From Oscillospiraceae bacterium (GTDB taxonomy: Bacteria; Bacillota; Clostridia; Oscillospirales; Oscillospiraceae), in contig JAEDIZ010000098.1 in NCBI GenBank assembly GCA_016296635.1, positions 1-7,823 on the forward strand: a stretch of 7,823 nt of DNA, read 5' to 3'. The position numbers were made by a program, and so were the translations under genes. Of the stretch, positions 1 through 6,016 are shown one piece after another. The notes under the pieces were generated by a model. That model made no database searches. It worked only from the letters and a program-made list of their open reading frames with translations, and was not told the DNA's origin. Each line of letters starts with the position of its first letter. Within the stretch, counting starts at the first letter, position 1.

Positions 1-79
1 TGACGGTTGCTGCCTTGACAGCGATTGCGGTGGTCTTTTCGCAGAACTTGCTGCGGAGCTTGCTGAAAAACTTTTTCAT
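1..79 (-). CDS. Flp/Tad pilin-like small protein, second tandem copy (partial, 3' end outside window)
   Basis: Only the first 26 codons are in the window. The start is the ATG at 79-77, preceded by an AAAGGAGG ribosome binding site at a good distance. The visible residues (MKKFFSKLRSKFCEKTTAIA then VKAATV) are identical to the first 26 residues of the copy at 101-340. At DNA level, 77 of 79 bases match that copy, and both differences (positions 56 and 68) are silent third-codon positions. The gap to the preceding copy is 21 bp. By identity with its neighbour it should encode a small, single-membrane-segment pilin-like subunit. The hydrophobic segment itself lies beyond the left edge, so only the basic leader can be described. 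Confidence 0.8.
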   Translation of the reverse strand, partial: MKKFFSKLRSKFCEKTTAIAVKAATV

Positions 80-100
80 GTTGGTATCCTCCTTTTTGAG

Positions 101-340
101 TTACCAGTTGGCGTTCAGCTTGTCGCTCATGGAGCTGAACATATTGCTGAAGAAGGTGGGGAAGAATGCGTTGATCGCCACGATGAGCAGGCCGACGATG
201 ACAACGGCGACGATGATGGCACCGATGGTGTTGGTGGCGAGATCGCCCTTCACATCCTCGATGACGGTTGCTGCCTTGACAGCGATTGCGGTGGTCTTTT
301 CGCAGAACTTGCTGCGAAGCTTGCTGAAGAACTTTTTCAT
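101..340 (-). CDS. Flp/Tad pilin-like small membrane protein, first tandem copy (79 aa)
   Basis: Probable structural subunit of the pilus or pseudopilus made by the upstream Tad genes. The start is the ATG at 340-338, preceded by a perfect AAGGAGG site at 349-355; the frame stays open further upstream but with no comparable site. Residues 1-31 are a basic, probably amphipathic leader (K2, K3, K7, R9, K11, K15, K22). There is a KG at 31-32, a hydrophobic helix at about 39-60, and a short polar tail ending in NANW. This matches the size and layout of Flp/type IVb prepilins. Unlike classical Flp prepilins (Gly then Glu at +5 and Tyr at +6), the residue at +5 from G32 is Asn37 and no Glu precedes the helix. 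Cleavage by a TadV/CpaA peptidase after G32 is therefore uncertain. It lies 82 bp after tadC and 21 bp before a near-identical copy. Pilin is the best reading given context, but another small membrane protein is possible. Confidence 0.7.
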   Translation of the reverse strand: MKKFFSKLRSKFCEKTTAIAVKAATVIEDVKGDLATNTIGAIIVAVVIVGLLIVAINAFFPTFFSNMFSSMSDKLNANW

Positions 341-367
341 TTGGGTATCCTCCTTAAAAAACGTTTT

Positions 368-376
368 TATATAGCA
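368..376 (-). promoter_or_regulatory. Candidate extended -10 promoter for the pilin-like genes
   Basis: Read on the minus strand, bases 376-368 are TGCTATATA, a good extended -10 (TGn plus TATATA against TATAAT). The region 17-18 bp upstream is a poor -35 (TCAGAA), which an extended -10 can tolerate. A start about 7 bases downstream would leave a short leader holding the AAGGAGG site. It lies beside the inverted repeat at 378-405 and overlaps a 12-bp palindrome AAAAACGTTTTT at 357-368. Based on motif reading only. Confidence 0.3.
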
Positions 377-377
377 A

Positions 378-405
378 TAGCCACGGCTTCTTCTGACCGC
401 GGCTA
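378..405 (-). promoter_or_regulatory. Inverted repeat/hairpin in the tadC-pilin gap
   Basis: TAGCCACGG at 378-386 and CCGCGGCTA at 397-405 can pair as a 9-bp stem with one G-U wobble and a 10-base loop. It sits in the 82-bp gap between tadC and the pilin-like genes, the largest gap in the operon. No U-run follows the stem directly on the minus strand; the T-tract comes about 17 bases later. A standard intrinsic terminator is therefore unlikely. It could be an mRNA-stabilising or processing hairpin that raises pilin expression, a partial attenuator, or an operator with half-sites centred 19 bp apart next to the candidate -10 box at 368-376. Confidence 0.5.
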
Positions 406-422
406 CGACTAACGATATGAAA

Positions 423-1304
423 TTAAATGATGGAATTGAGCTGATCGACAACGAACACGATCAGCACATAGAGAATCATGGCAACGCACACGCCGACCGC
501 CGGATAATAGGTTCGGCGCATTTTGCCCGGTCGCGTGGAAAGCTGCTTCTGTACACGGAGCTTTGCCTGCCGTGCCATATCGTCAGCCAGATAATCCAGC
601 GTGGCCGTTTGGTCAATGCCTCTGTCGATCTCAATGAGTGCGGAGCAGAAACGGAAGGCTTCTTCCGTTCCGATTCGTGTCTGAAACTGCTGCAAGGCGC
701 TGGCGGTATTGCCGGAGCGCATATGGGCAAGCAGAATATCCAGTTCAGCACCTAACACCGGCCCTGCAACCTTTCGGTAGGACTGGAGGGCGGCGTAGAT
801 GTCCCTGTTGCCGATCAGGTTGCGGCAGATGGTGCGGATGAATCGGGGCATTTCAAGGCTGATCGCCTCGTCTCGCTCCTTCATCTTTGCTTGCAGTACG
901 TCCCTTTGACGCATCATGCCGAACAGAGCTAAAAGCGCACACAGAATGATGCCGAACCAGAAGCGGGCCAAAATGCAGAGAATTGCGCCGAGAACACCAA
1001 ATGCCAGAATGACATATTTCCGCGCCGTGAACTGTCTCGGCGTTAAGTCCACACCGCCCTTGGAAAGCTGTCTTGCGAGAGCTTCTTCACTTGCTGCGTC
1101 CAGATAAACAAAACGACCGGCAAAACCGGTCAGCTTCTGCATAAGGGGCGAAGCCCAAAAGTCTTTCTTTTCGGCGTTCCACTTTCCGTAATGGCGAAGT
1201 GTGCCGCTTCCGGCAAAGGACTTATCATGCCAAAGCACAGAGCCGCAGATGAGCCAGCCGCCGACTGCCAGAAGGATCGCTATGAGAATATAGGTCAGTA
1301 TCAC
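423..1304 (-). CDS. tadC: TadC-like inner-membrane platform protein (type II secretion F domain, 293 aa)
   Basis: Predicted membrane platform subunit that transmits motion from the CpaF ATPase to pilin assembly. Membrane segments are seen at about 3-22, 97-114, 116-131 and 266-286. The cytoplasmic T2SSF-like helical domain lies at about 148-231 and includes ISLEMPRFIRTICRNLIG and a later EEAFRFCSALIEIDRGID stretch. This arrangement fits TadC, usually about 300 aa. The start is a GTG at 1304-1302, with AAGGAGGGAT at 1310-1319 placed correctly for it. An ATG at 1306-1304 overlaps this GTG in another frame and is followed at once by TGA, so it cannot be the start. The gene begins 13 bp after tadB, and its ribosome binding site overlaps the tadB stop, which suggests coupled translation. 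Identity rests on topology and on position after CpaF and TadB. Confidence 0.78.
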   Translation of the reverse strand: MILTYILIAILLAVGGWLICGSVLWHDKSFAGSGTLRHYGKWNAEKKDFWASPLMQKLTGFAGRFVYLDAASEEALARQLSKGGVDLTPRQFTARKYVILAFGVLGAILCILARFWFGIILCALLALFGMMRQRDVLQAKMKERDEAISLEMPRFIRTICRNLIGNRDIYAALQSYRKVAGPVLGAELDILLAHMRSGNTASALQQFQTRIGTEEAFRFCSALIEIDRGIDQTATLDYLADDMARQAKLRVQKQLSTRPGKMRRTYYPAVGVCVAMILYVLIVFVVDQLNSII

Positions 1305-1317
1305 ATGACATCCCTCC

Positions 1318-2223
1318 TTACATCATCAGCGGCTTATTGATCTTCAAAGCCTTGAACACGGAATAGACAATGGCGATCAGCAGCAGAACCATGAGGCTCT
1401 GACCGGCGAAGGAGGTTGTCATCGTGACATAGGCTTCTGCCATCAGCACCTTGAATACCAGCGGCACAGAGAAGATCAGCACAATCGTCAGCAGATATTC
1501 CCGCCAGACGGCATACATCACGGCGTCGGATTCCTCCTGTGCCGCCAGAACGTCATGCATGGAATCAACAACGGACACCGCCACATAGCGTAGGCTGCGG
1601 TCATCCTGTGCCAGCACCAATGCGTCGATCCACTGAGAGAAATACGGGTTGTTCACCTGATTTTCCAGTCTTCTCAGCGCAGAGGAAATATCGCTGTCCA
1701 TCATGGTGGCGTAGGCAAGGAAATCCCGGAACGGCTCCGGGTATTCCAGAATGGCGAGGTTTTCTTTGACGCTCGTCAAAAAGTCCTCCGTGACAAGATA
1801 GGAGTTGGAAAGCACCATCATGGACGAACACAGCCGGTTCAGGTATTTGCTCTTGGACTTCTGCTCCTTAAAGCTCACAACGATCAGCGGGATGAGCGTA
1901 GACAGAACGGCGACGATCACCGACAGGAACGTGGAGTGAAAGACGACTTTTCCTGCGGCAAAACCGCCGACGCAGCAGACACCCGTAAAGATGATGAAGA
2001 TCGGGCCGGGGATCGGGTTGGAGGTGACAATCGCTTTTTGTTGGTCAACTGCCGCAAGCAGCTTTCTTTTCAGCTTGCTCTGCGCCTTGAATCTCTGTTG
2101 TTTCCGCTTTTTCGTTTTGGACGCGATGGCGGATATCCGCATATCCTTTCCGAAATCCAGGCATAAAAAAATCGCCATGCTCATCAAAACGAACACGACG
2201 AAGTACACGATATTCACACTCAT
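1318..2223 (-). CDS. tadB: TadB-like inner-membrane platform protein (301 aa)
   Basis: Predicted partner of TadC in the membrane platform of the Tad machine. One membrane segment lies at about 5-23. It is followed by a strongly basic cytoplasmic stretch (about 37-54, KTKKRKQQRFKAQSKLKRK), two segments at about 74-92 and 97-116, a T2SSF-like cytoplasmic domain at about 125-235, and two final segments at about 242-262 and 273-293. This is the usual TadB layout and length. The ATG at 2223-2221 overlaps the cpaF stop as ATGA, with AGAGGTGA upstream, so translation is probably coupled to cpaF. Sequence similarity to well-known TadB proteins is not obvious by eye, and the call leans on topology and order (CpaF, TadB, TadC). 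Confidence 0.78.
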   Translation of the reverse strand: MSVNIVYFVVFVLMSMAIFLCLDFGKDMRISAIASKTKKRKQQRFKAQSKLKRKLLAAVDQQKAIVTSNPIPGPIFIIFTGVCCVGGFAAGKVVFHSTFLSVIVAVLSTLIPLIVVSFKEQKSKSKYLNRLCSSMMVLSNSYLVTEDFLTSVKENLAILEYPEPFRDFLAYATMMDSDISSALRRLENQVNNPYFSQWIDALVLAQDDRSLRYVAVSVVDSMHDVLAAQEESDAVMYAVWREYLLTIVLIFSVPLVFKVLMAEAYVTMTTSFAGQSLMVLLLIAIVYSVFKALKINKPLMM

Positions 2224-3629
2224 GGCGTCACCTCTGTTGTAAGCTCCGGGAACAGACGATCCAGAAACTCCACAGAAGCGCCGTTATCTCTCAGCCGGTC
2301 ATACAGCTTTTTGGAAATACAGCCCGTCCGCTCATGCTTTCCCTTGATCCTTGTGATGCGGCCTTGCCCATTTCGCTCTACGCCGTCCACCACAAAGCGG
2401 AAAACCATGTTGCCGCAGGCTTGCCCGTTCTTCTGCCCGGTTGCTTCAAAGACCTCCATGATTCTGCGAGAGTTGTCCTTGAGCTGCTTTTGATAAATGA
2501 TGATCGGCCATGCGCCGATACACATATCCAGAAGCCGCGCATCCGGGAGTCCAGTACCGGCAGTATTACAGAGAGCAACGAGACGTTTATAAGCGTCCTG
2601 AGCCCCGTCCGCATGGAAAGAGGTCAGAATAGTATGCCCGGTCTGACCGGCAATGGCTGCCTGATAAGCAGCGCCGTCACGAACCTCGGCGGGAACGATG
2701 ATGGCGGGATGAAAACGGAGCGAGCTGACGATCAGATCGAACATGGTCACGGGGTTCGGTGCGCCTTTCGTTACGGTATAAAGCACTCGCGCCGGTCGGT
2801 TGTTTTCCGTGTCGTAGCCCATGAGCTGCAATTCTCTGGAGTCTTCGATGATATAGATGCGGTTATTATAGTCATCATTGGTGCGGATGTACTCATTGAG
2901 CAGGAAGTTCATCAGCGTGGACTTGCCGGAGCCTGTGCCGCCTGCAACGCCGATGCTGACACCGTAATTGAGACAGCAGGACAGGAAATCCAGCATATCT
3001 TCCGTAGCAGAGCCGGAGGCGATAAGCTGCTCCTTGGAAATACGGCTTTTGACCTGTTTTCGGATGGAGACCACAACGCCCTGTTCGGGAGGAACCAGCG
3101 GCGGAATGATGGCGGAAATTCGTGTACCGGAGCCGATATAGCTGTCAATGCGCGGCGTTTGCGCGTCCAACAGCATACCGCCCATACGCACCATACGCTT
3201 GATAATGTCCAGTGCAGCGGTCGGAGACTGGAAAGCGTCTTCACCGTACAGAAAGTCTGTTCCGGTTCCACGGATGATCTCTACCGTTTGATAACCGTTG
3301 ATGTTGATCTCCTCCACGGTGGGATCAAGCAGATACTTTGTGAGAAGTCCGAGACCTGCCATGTCCTCATAAATTCTCCGCGTCATTTCCTCGCGGTCAA
3401 AATCATGACCGGCAAGCTGCTCTGCGGTGTATTTCAGGATAAGCGTTTGCAAACGCTCGGCGGCTGTCGCATCGTCCAAGGCGGCGGCAAGCTCTTTCGC
3501 ATGGTTCTGAGCGATGGAAGCGCGGACAGCTTCCAGCAAGGCCGGGTAATTCATTTCGGCTTTTACTTCGCCGGTTTCAGCGTCCTTTGCCTGAACGATG
3601 GAAAGGAAGGCGTAATTGGAAATACTCAT
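2220..3629 (-). CDS. cpaF: CpaF/TadA-type secretion ATPase (469 aa)
   Basis: Hexameric cytoplasmic ATPase of the VirB11/GspE superfamily, expected to power pilus assembly or secretion through TadB/TadC. Visible elements are: an N-terminal helical region; the CpaF-typical DPTVEEININGYQTVEI at 102-117; Walker A GGTGSGKST at 230-238; an Asp box (IYIIEDSRELQL) at 258-269; a Walker B region with PAEVRDGAAY at 313-322 (E315); and a His box GHTILTSFHAD at 331-341. Length fits the CpaF family (about 400-480 aa). The Walker B region departs from the common GEVRG form, reading P-A-E-V-R-D, so this is a divergent CpaF. The ATG at 3629-3627 overlaps the upstream stop by 4 bp and has GGAGGTG five bases away at 3635-3641. 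It is the most clearly recognised gene of the Tad block. Confidence 0.93.
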   Translation of the reverse strand: MSISNYAFLSIVQAKDAETGEVKAEMNYPALLEAVRASIAQNHAKELAAALDDATAAERLQTLILKYTAEQLAGHDFDREEMTRRIYEDMAGLGLLTKYLLDPTVEEININGYQTVEIIRGTGTDFLYGEDAFQSPTAALDIIKRMVRMGGMLLDAQTPRIDSYIGSGTRISAIIPPLVPPEQGVVVSIRKQVKSRISKEQLIASGSATEDMLDFLSCCLNYGVSIGVAGGTGSGKSTLMNFLLNEYIRTNDDYNNRIYIIEDSRELQLMGYDTENNRPARVLYTVTKGAPNPVTMFDLIVSSLRFHPAIIVPAEVRDGAAYQAAIAGQTGHTILTSFHADGAQDAYKRLVALCNTAGTGLPDARLLDMCIGAWPIIIYQKQLKDNSRRIMEVFEATGQKNGQACGNMVFRFVVDGVERNGQGRITRIKGKHERTGCISKKLYDRLRDNGASVEFLDRLFPELTTEVTP

Positions 3630-4330
3630 GCGCCCACCTCCATCTTCTCACAGAGCCCGTGAATGCTTTCGGTGTAGGCTTTGCCGATTTTGCTTTTGAT
3701 ACCGTACAGCGTTTTCTTTGACTGCTGCTCCTTGGCGGCATTCGGGTAATGGGAAACGAAAGCGTCCGGGTTCTTCTGAATCAGCTTACACAGAGAGAGG
3801 TAATCGTAGCTTTCATTTACCTCCACGCATACAATCATGGAGCGACCGGAAACAGCGTCCACGGCTTTCTTGAAGGAGTTATACCACATGGATGCGGTTT
3901 CGCTCCCACCGGAAAGCATCAGGATACGGTCTGCCATACTGAGCGACCATGCGGCGAGCATTTCTCCTTCCTTTGCGGGGCAGTCCACGATGATGAAGTC
4001 AAATACCGTCTGTGCCTGTTTGAGAAGCTCCTTACAGGCATCTGCGCTTGCTTCCTCGCCGTATGCGTCGTGATCCCACGGCACGGCCAGCACATAAAGC
4101 AGATCGTCTGCTTCAAGCACTGTCTGCTGGAGATTGCCGATGGCACTGTATGCCTGATCCAGACTTTTGTTGTAGATGATGCGGATGCCCATGCGGGCAG
4201 TCAGCTCACTGTACGGTTCGGGAGAAATGAGGCAAACGGATTTGCCCTGCTGAGAAAGCGCATAGGCAAGGTCGATGGAAAGCGTTGTCTTTCCGCTTTG
4301 GGGCGGCCCCCATACTGCAATCAGGCTCAT
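3626..4330 (-). CDS. CpaE/TadZ-like P-loop ATPase of the ParA/MinD class (234 aa)
   Basis: Probable positioning or accessory ATPase of the Tad machine. Near the N-terminus is GPPQSGKTT at 8-16, a P-loop of the form GxxxxGKT. The Walker B-like strand is FDFIIVDCPA at 110-119, and the fold pattern after it (MADRILMLSGG) is that of MinD/ParA proteins. The signature lysine of the deviant Walker A motif (KGGxGKT) is missing: proline 9 occupies that place. It is shorter than many CpaE proteins and shows no N-terminal receiver-like domain. The ATG at 4330-4328 follows the cpaB-like stop after 1 bp, with GGAGGG inside the end of that gene, and its own stop overlaps cpaF as ATGA. Context strongly suggests CpaE/TadZ function; sequence alone says only P-loop NTPase. 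Confidence 0.75.
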   Translation of the reverse strand: MSLIAVWGPPQSGKTTLSIDLAYALSQQGKSVCLISPEPYSELTARMGIRIIYNKSLDQAYSAIGNLQQTVLEADDLLYVLAVPWDHDAYGEEASADACKELLKQAQTVFDFIIVDCPAKEGEMLAAWSLSMADRILMLSGGSETASMWYNSFKKAVDAVSGRSMIVCVEVNESYDYLSLCKLIQKNPDAFVSHYPNAAKEQQSKKTLYGIKSKIGKAYTESIHGLCEKMEVGA

Positions 4331-4331
4331 G

Positions 4332-5039
4332 TTATCCCTCCGTTCTCTGCAAGGTCAGGTGAAGCGCCTCGGAACGCTCCAAGGTAATCAGGGTGGCAGC
4401 CTGTTCCTCCGTGCAGCGTATGACCACATAGGTGGGATCAAAGTTGAAATTGGTATTTGTCTCACCGTCGATGACTTTTTCCGCAGCTTCATCCAGCTTG
4501 TCCAGCGACTCAAAATTGGAATTGAGCACATCATAGACATACATATTTGCCAGAGCCTTGGTGGTTTCATAGCTATTGTCGTCCATGTTTTCGGTGCAGG
4601 AGAATACATCGACACGACAGCCGGAGCGAAGAACACCGGCGACACCGGCAGAAGCCGTCGGGCATTTCACCGTGACAAGGCAGAGACCGTTTTCAAGACC
4701 TTTTGTCTGCGCCTCGTTTGCAAGGGCATAGTCATCTGCGGTCAGCAGCGAAGCCTTCCAGAAGGACTCACCGTCGTGGATCGTTTCGGCGGCTACCATA
4801 CCCACGATGCTATCCGCATCGCGCAGGATGCGGTCGGACAGACCATAGCTGCCGGTTTCAGCCGGAGAGAGCATATCTGCCGTGATCGTTGTGCCGGCTT
4901 CAATCTCGGTGTTCGCCCTTGGAATAAGCTCTGTTGCTTTCTGCTGCGCGAAGAATCGGGGAATCAGCAGAAAAGAGATCAGGGCGGCAAGCACAAGGCA
5001 CAGCACACCGATGAATGCTTTGTTTTTGAACAGTTTCAT
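4332..5039 (-). CDS. cpaB: CpaB/RcpC-like SAF-domain protein (235 aa)
   Basis: Membrane-anchored Tad accessory protein. It has one N-terminal membrane segment at about 9-28 after a short basic start, leaving the rest outside the membrane. A SAF domain at about 38-98 contains the EIEAGTTITADML motif. An RcpC-like C-terminal domain at about 118-232 includes CPTASAGVAGVLRSGCRVDV, closely resembling the conserved CpaB pattern before VDV. Typical CpaB is 250-300 aa, so this one is slightly short. The start ATG (5039-5037) has AGAGGTGAT about 10 bases upstream. It begins 23 bp after parB and ends 1 bp before the CpaE-like gene. In Gram-negative bacteria CpaB/RcpC works with the outer-membrane secretin; no secretin is seen here, so its role in this probably single-membrane host must differ. 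Confidence 0.83.
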   Translation of the reverse strand: MKLFKNKAFIGVLCLVLAALISFLLIPRFFAQQKATELIPRANTEIEAGTTITADMLSPAETGSYGLSDRILRDADSIVGMVAAETIHDGESFWKASLLTADDYALANEAQTKGLENGLCLVTVKCPTASAGVAGVLRSGCRVDVFSCTENMDDNSYETTKALANMYVYDVLNSNFESLDKLDEAAEKVIDGETNTNFNFDPTYVVIRCTEEQAATLITLERSEALHLTLQRTEG

Positions 5040-5062
5040 TGTTTTTTAATCACCTCTCATTT

Positions 5063-6016
5063 TTATCGTGAACGACCGGAGTCGCGCTGCCGATCAAGGT
5101 AGTGCTGATAGAACTCCAGCGCTTTCACCACATATTCCTCCGTCTGTTTCATCGTGATCCCGGAGGGGAGAAGCCTTCGCAGACGGTCAGCCGGAAAGGA
5201 GAACTTCTCGCGCTGATTCGGCTTTGCTTCGCACATGATGGAAAGGATCACATCCTCATTAAGCTTTCCTTCACTGGAGAACTTACGCATTTTGATTGAC
5301 TGCGCCAGAGACGGGGTGGCATCTTCATAGGAGATCGTTTCGAGCAGCGCATCCTGCTCTTCCTTTTTCAGATAGGACAGTTCCACAGCGGGACGGATGC
5401 CGATCCGCCCTTCATCGGTGAGGTCAAGAAGACCGGGAATAAGCTCCGTTAGACGGATATAGCGATGGACTTGTGTTTGACTGTCCCCGCAAACTTTTCC
5501 GAGGATGGCAGCAGATTCTTCTCCTGCATACTTCCTACCCAGTGGGTCGGAAGTTAAATCCGTCCTTTGACCTTGACGGTTCATGGCTTCCAGTCGCATT
5601 TTGTACGAAAATGCTTTTTCACTCGGTAGAATGACCGAACGCTGTAAGTTAGATTCCACCATAAGAATGATAGCTTCATCCTTTGTCAGCTCTTTGATTT
5701 CACAGGGGGCTGTTTCAAGTCCTACGATCTCACACGCCTTTTTGCGGCGATGCCCGGACACGATCTCATATCTGCCGTCTTCCTTCTGACGCAGCGTGAT
5801 CGGGGTGATGACGCCACGGGTTCGGACGCTTTCCACAAGCTGATCCATGTCCTCATCCATTCTCACCTGAAAGGGATGATCGGGGAAATCGTCAATCTCC
5901 GTCAGAGGAATGTTATAGATTTTCGGCAGACGGTTTTCTGCGCGGCCTTTATCGTCCATGAACAGTTCATCGTATGCAGTCTTGAGTCCTAAGTCGATCT
6001 TTTTCAGACCGCTCAT
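5063..6016 (-). CDS. parB: ParB/Spo0J-family partition protein (317 aa)
   Basis: Predicted CTP-dependent DNA clamp that loads at a parS-like site and stimulates ParA for segregation, or acts as a regulator. The N-terminal ParB domain starts at about 33, with the pattern IPLTEIDDFPDHPFQVR. The CTP-binding box is IVSGHRRKKA at 85-94, equivalent to the family GERR motif. ESNLQR lies at 121-126. A helix-turn-helix at about 168-190 has the sequence SAAILGKVCGDSQTQVHRYI. The C-terminal part at about 265-312 is charged and may dimerise. The start ATG at 6016-6014 has AAAGGAGGTG seven bases upstream, located inside parA, and the two genes overlap by 50 bp. No canonical parS palindrome (TGTTTCACGTGAAACA type) was seen in the window, so its binding site is unknown or elsewhere. 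Confidence 0.92.
   Translation of the reverse strand: MSGLKKIDLGLKTAYDELFMDDKGRAENRLPKIYNIPLTEIDDFPDHPFQVRMDEDMDQLVESVRTRGVITPITLRQKEDGRYEIVSGHRRKKACEIVGLETAPCEIKELTKDEAIILMVESNLQRSVILPSEKAFSYKMRLEAMNRQGQRTDLTSDPLGRKYAGEESAAILGKVCGDSQTQVHRYIRLTELIPGLLDLTDEGRIGIRPAVELSYLKKEEQDALLETISYEDATPSLAQSIKMRKFSSEGKLNEDVILSIMCEAKPNQREKFSFPADRLRRLLPSGITMKQTEEYVVKALEFYQHYLDRQRDSGRSR

Larger units (their letters stand above)
1..340. repeat. Tandem gene duplication, 261-bp period (1-79 and 262-340 visible)
   Basis: Bases 1-79 match bases 262-340 at 77 of 79 positions, an offset of 261 bp. That equals one 240-bp gene plus its 21-bp spacer. The ribosome binding site (GGTATCCTCCTT on the plus strand) is also kept in both copies, but the sequence diverges just upstream of it. 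The unit is therefore a whole-gene duplication with its translation signal. The second copy continues past the left edge, so further copies cannot be excluded. Confidence 0.9.

Noticed and set aside
15..374. Plus-strand open frame with an internal repeat over the pilin-like genes
   Set aside because: Its repeat simply mirrors the tandem pilin-like genes on the other strand, which have strong ribosome binding sites.
378..405. Intrinsic terminator after tadC
   Set aside because: The stem is not followed directly by a U-run on the minus strand, so it is listed only as a hairpin or operator candidate.
341..451. Upstream extension of the first pilin-like gene to 451
   Set aside because: The extension would overlap tadC and run through the hairpin region. 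The perfect AAGGAGG before the ATG at 340 gives the better start.
2334..3662. Long plus-strand open frame (442 codons) opposite cpaF
   Set aside because: It lies fully antisense to a gene with intact Walker A, Asp, Walker B and His motifs. It has no evident ribosome binding site, and its translation has no recognisable domain; it is a by-product of codon bias.
4275..5102. Plus-strand open frame (275 codons) opposite the cpaB-like gene
   Set aside because: Antisense to a well-supported SAF-domain gene, no ribosome binding site, Cys/His/Arg-rich composition typical of shadow frames.
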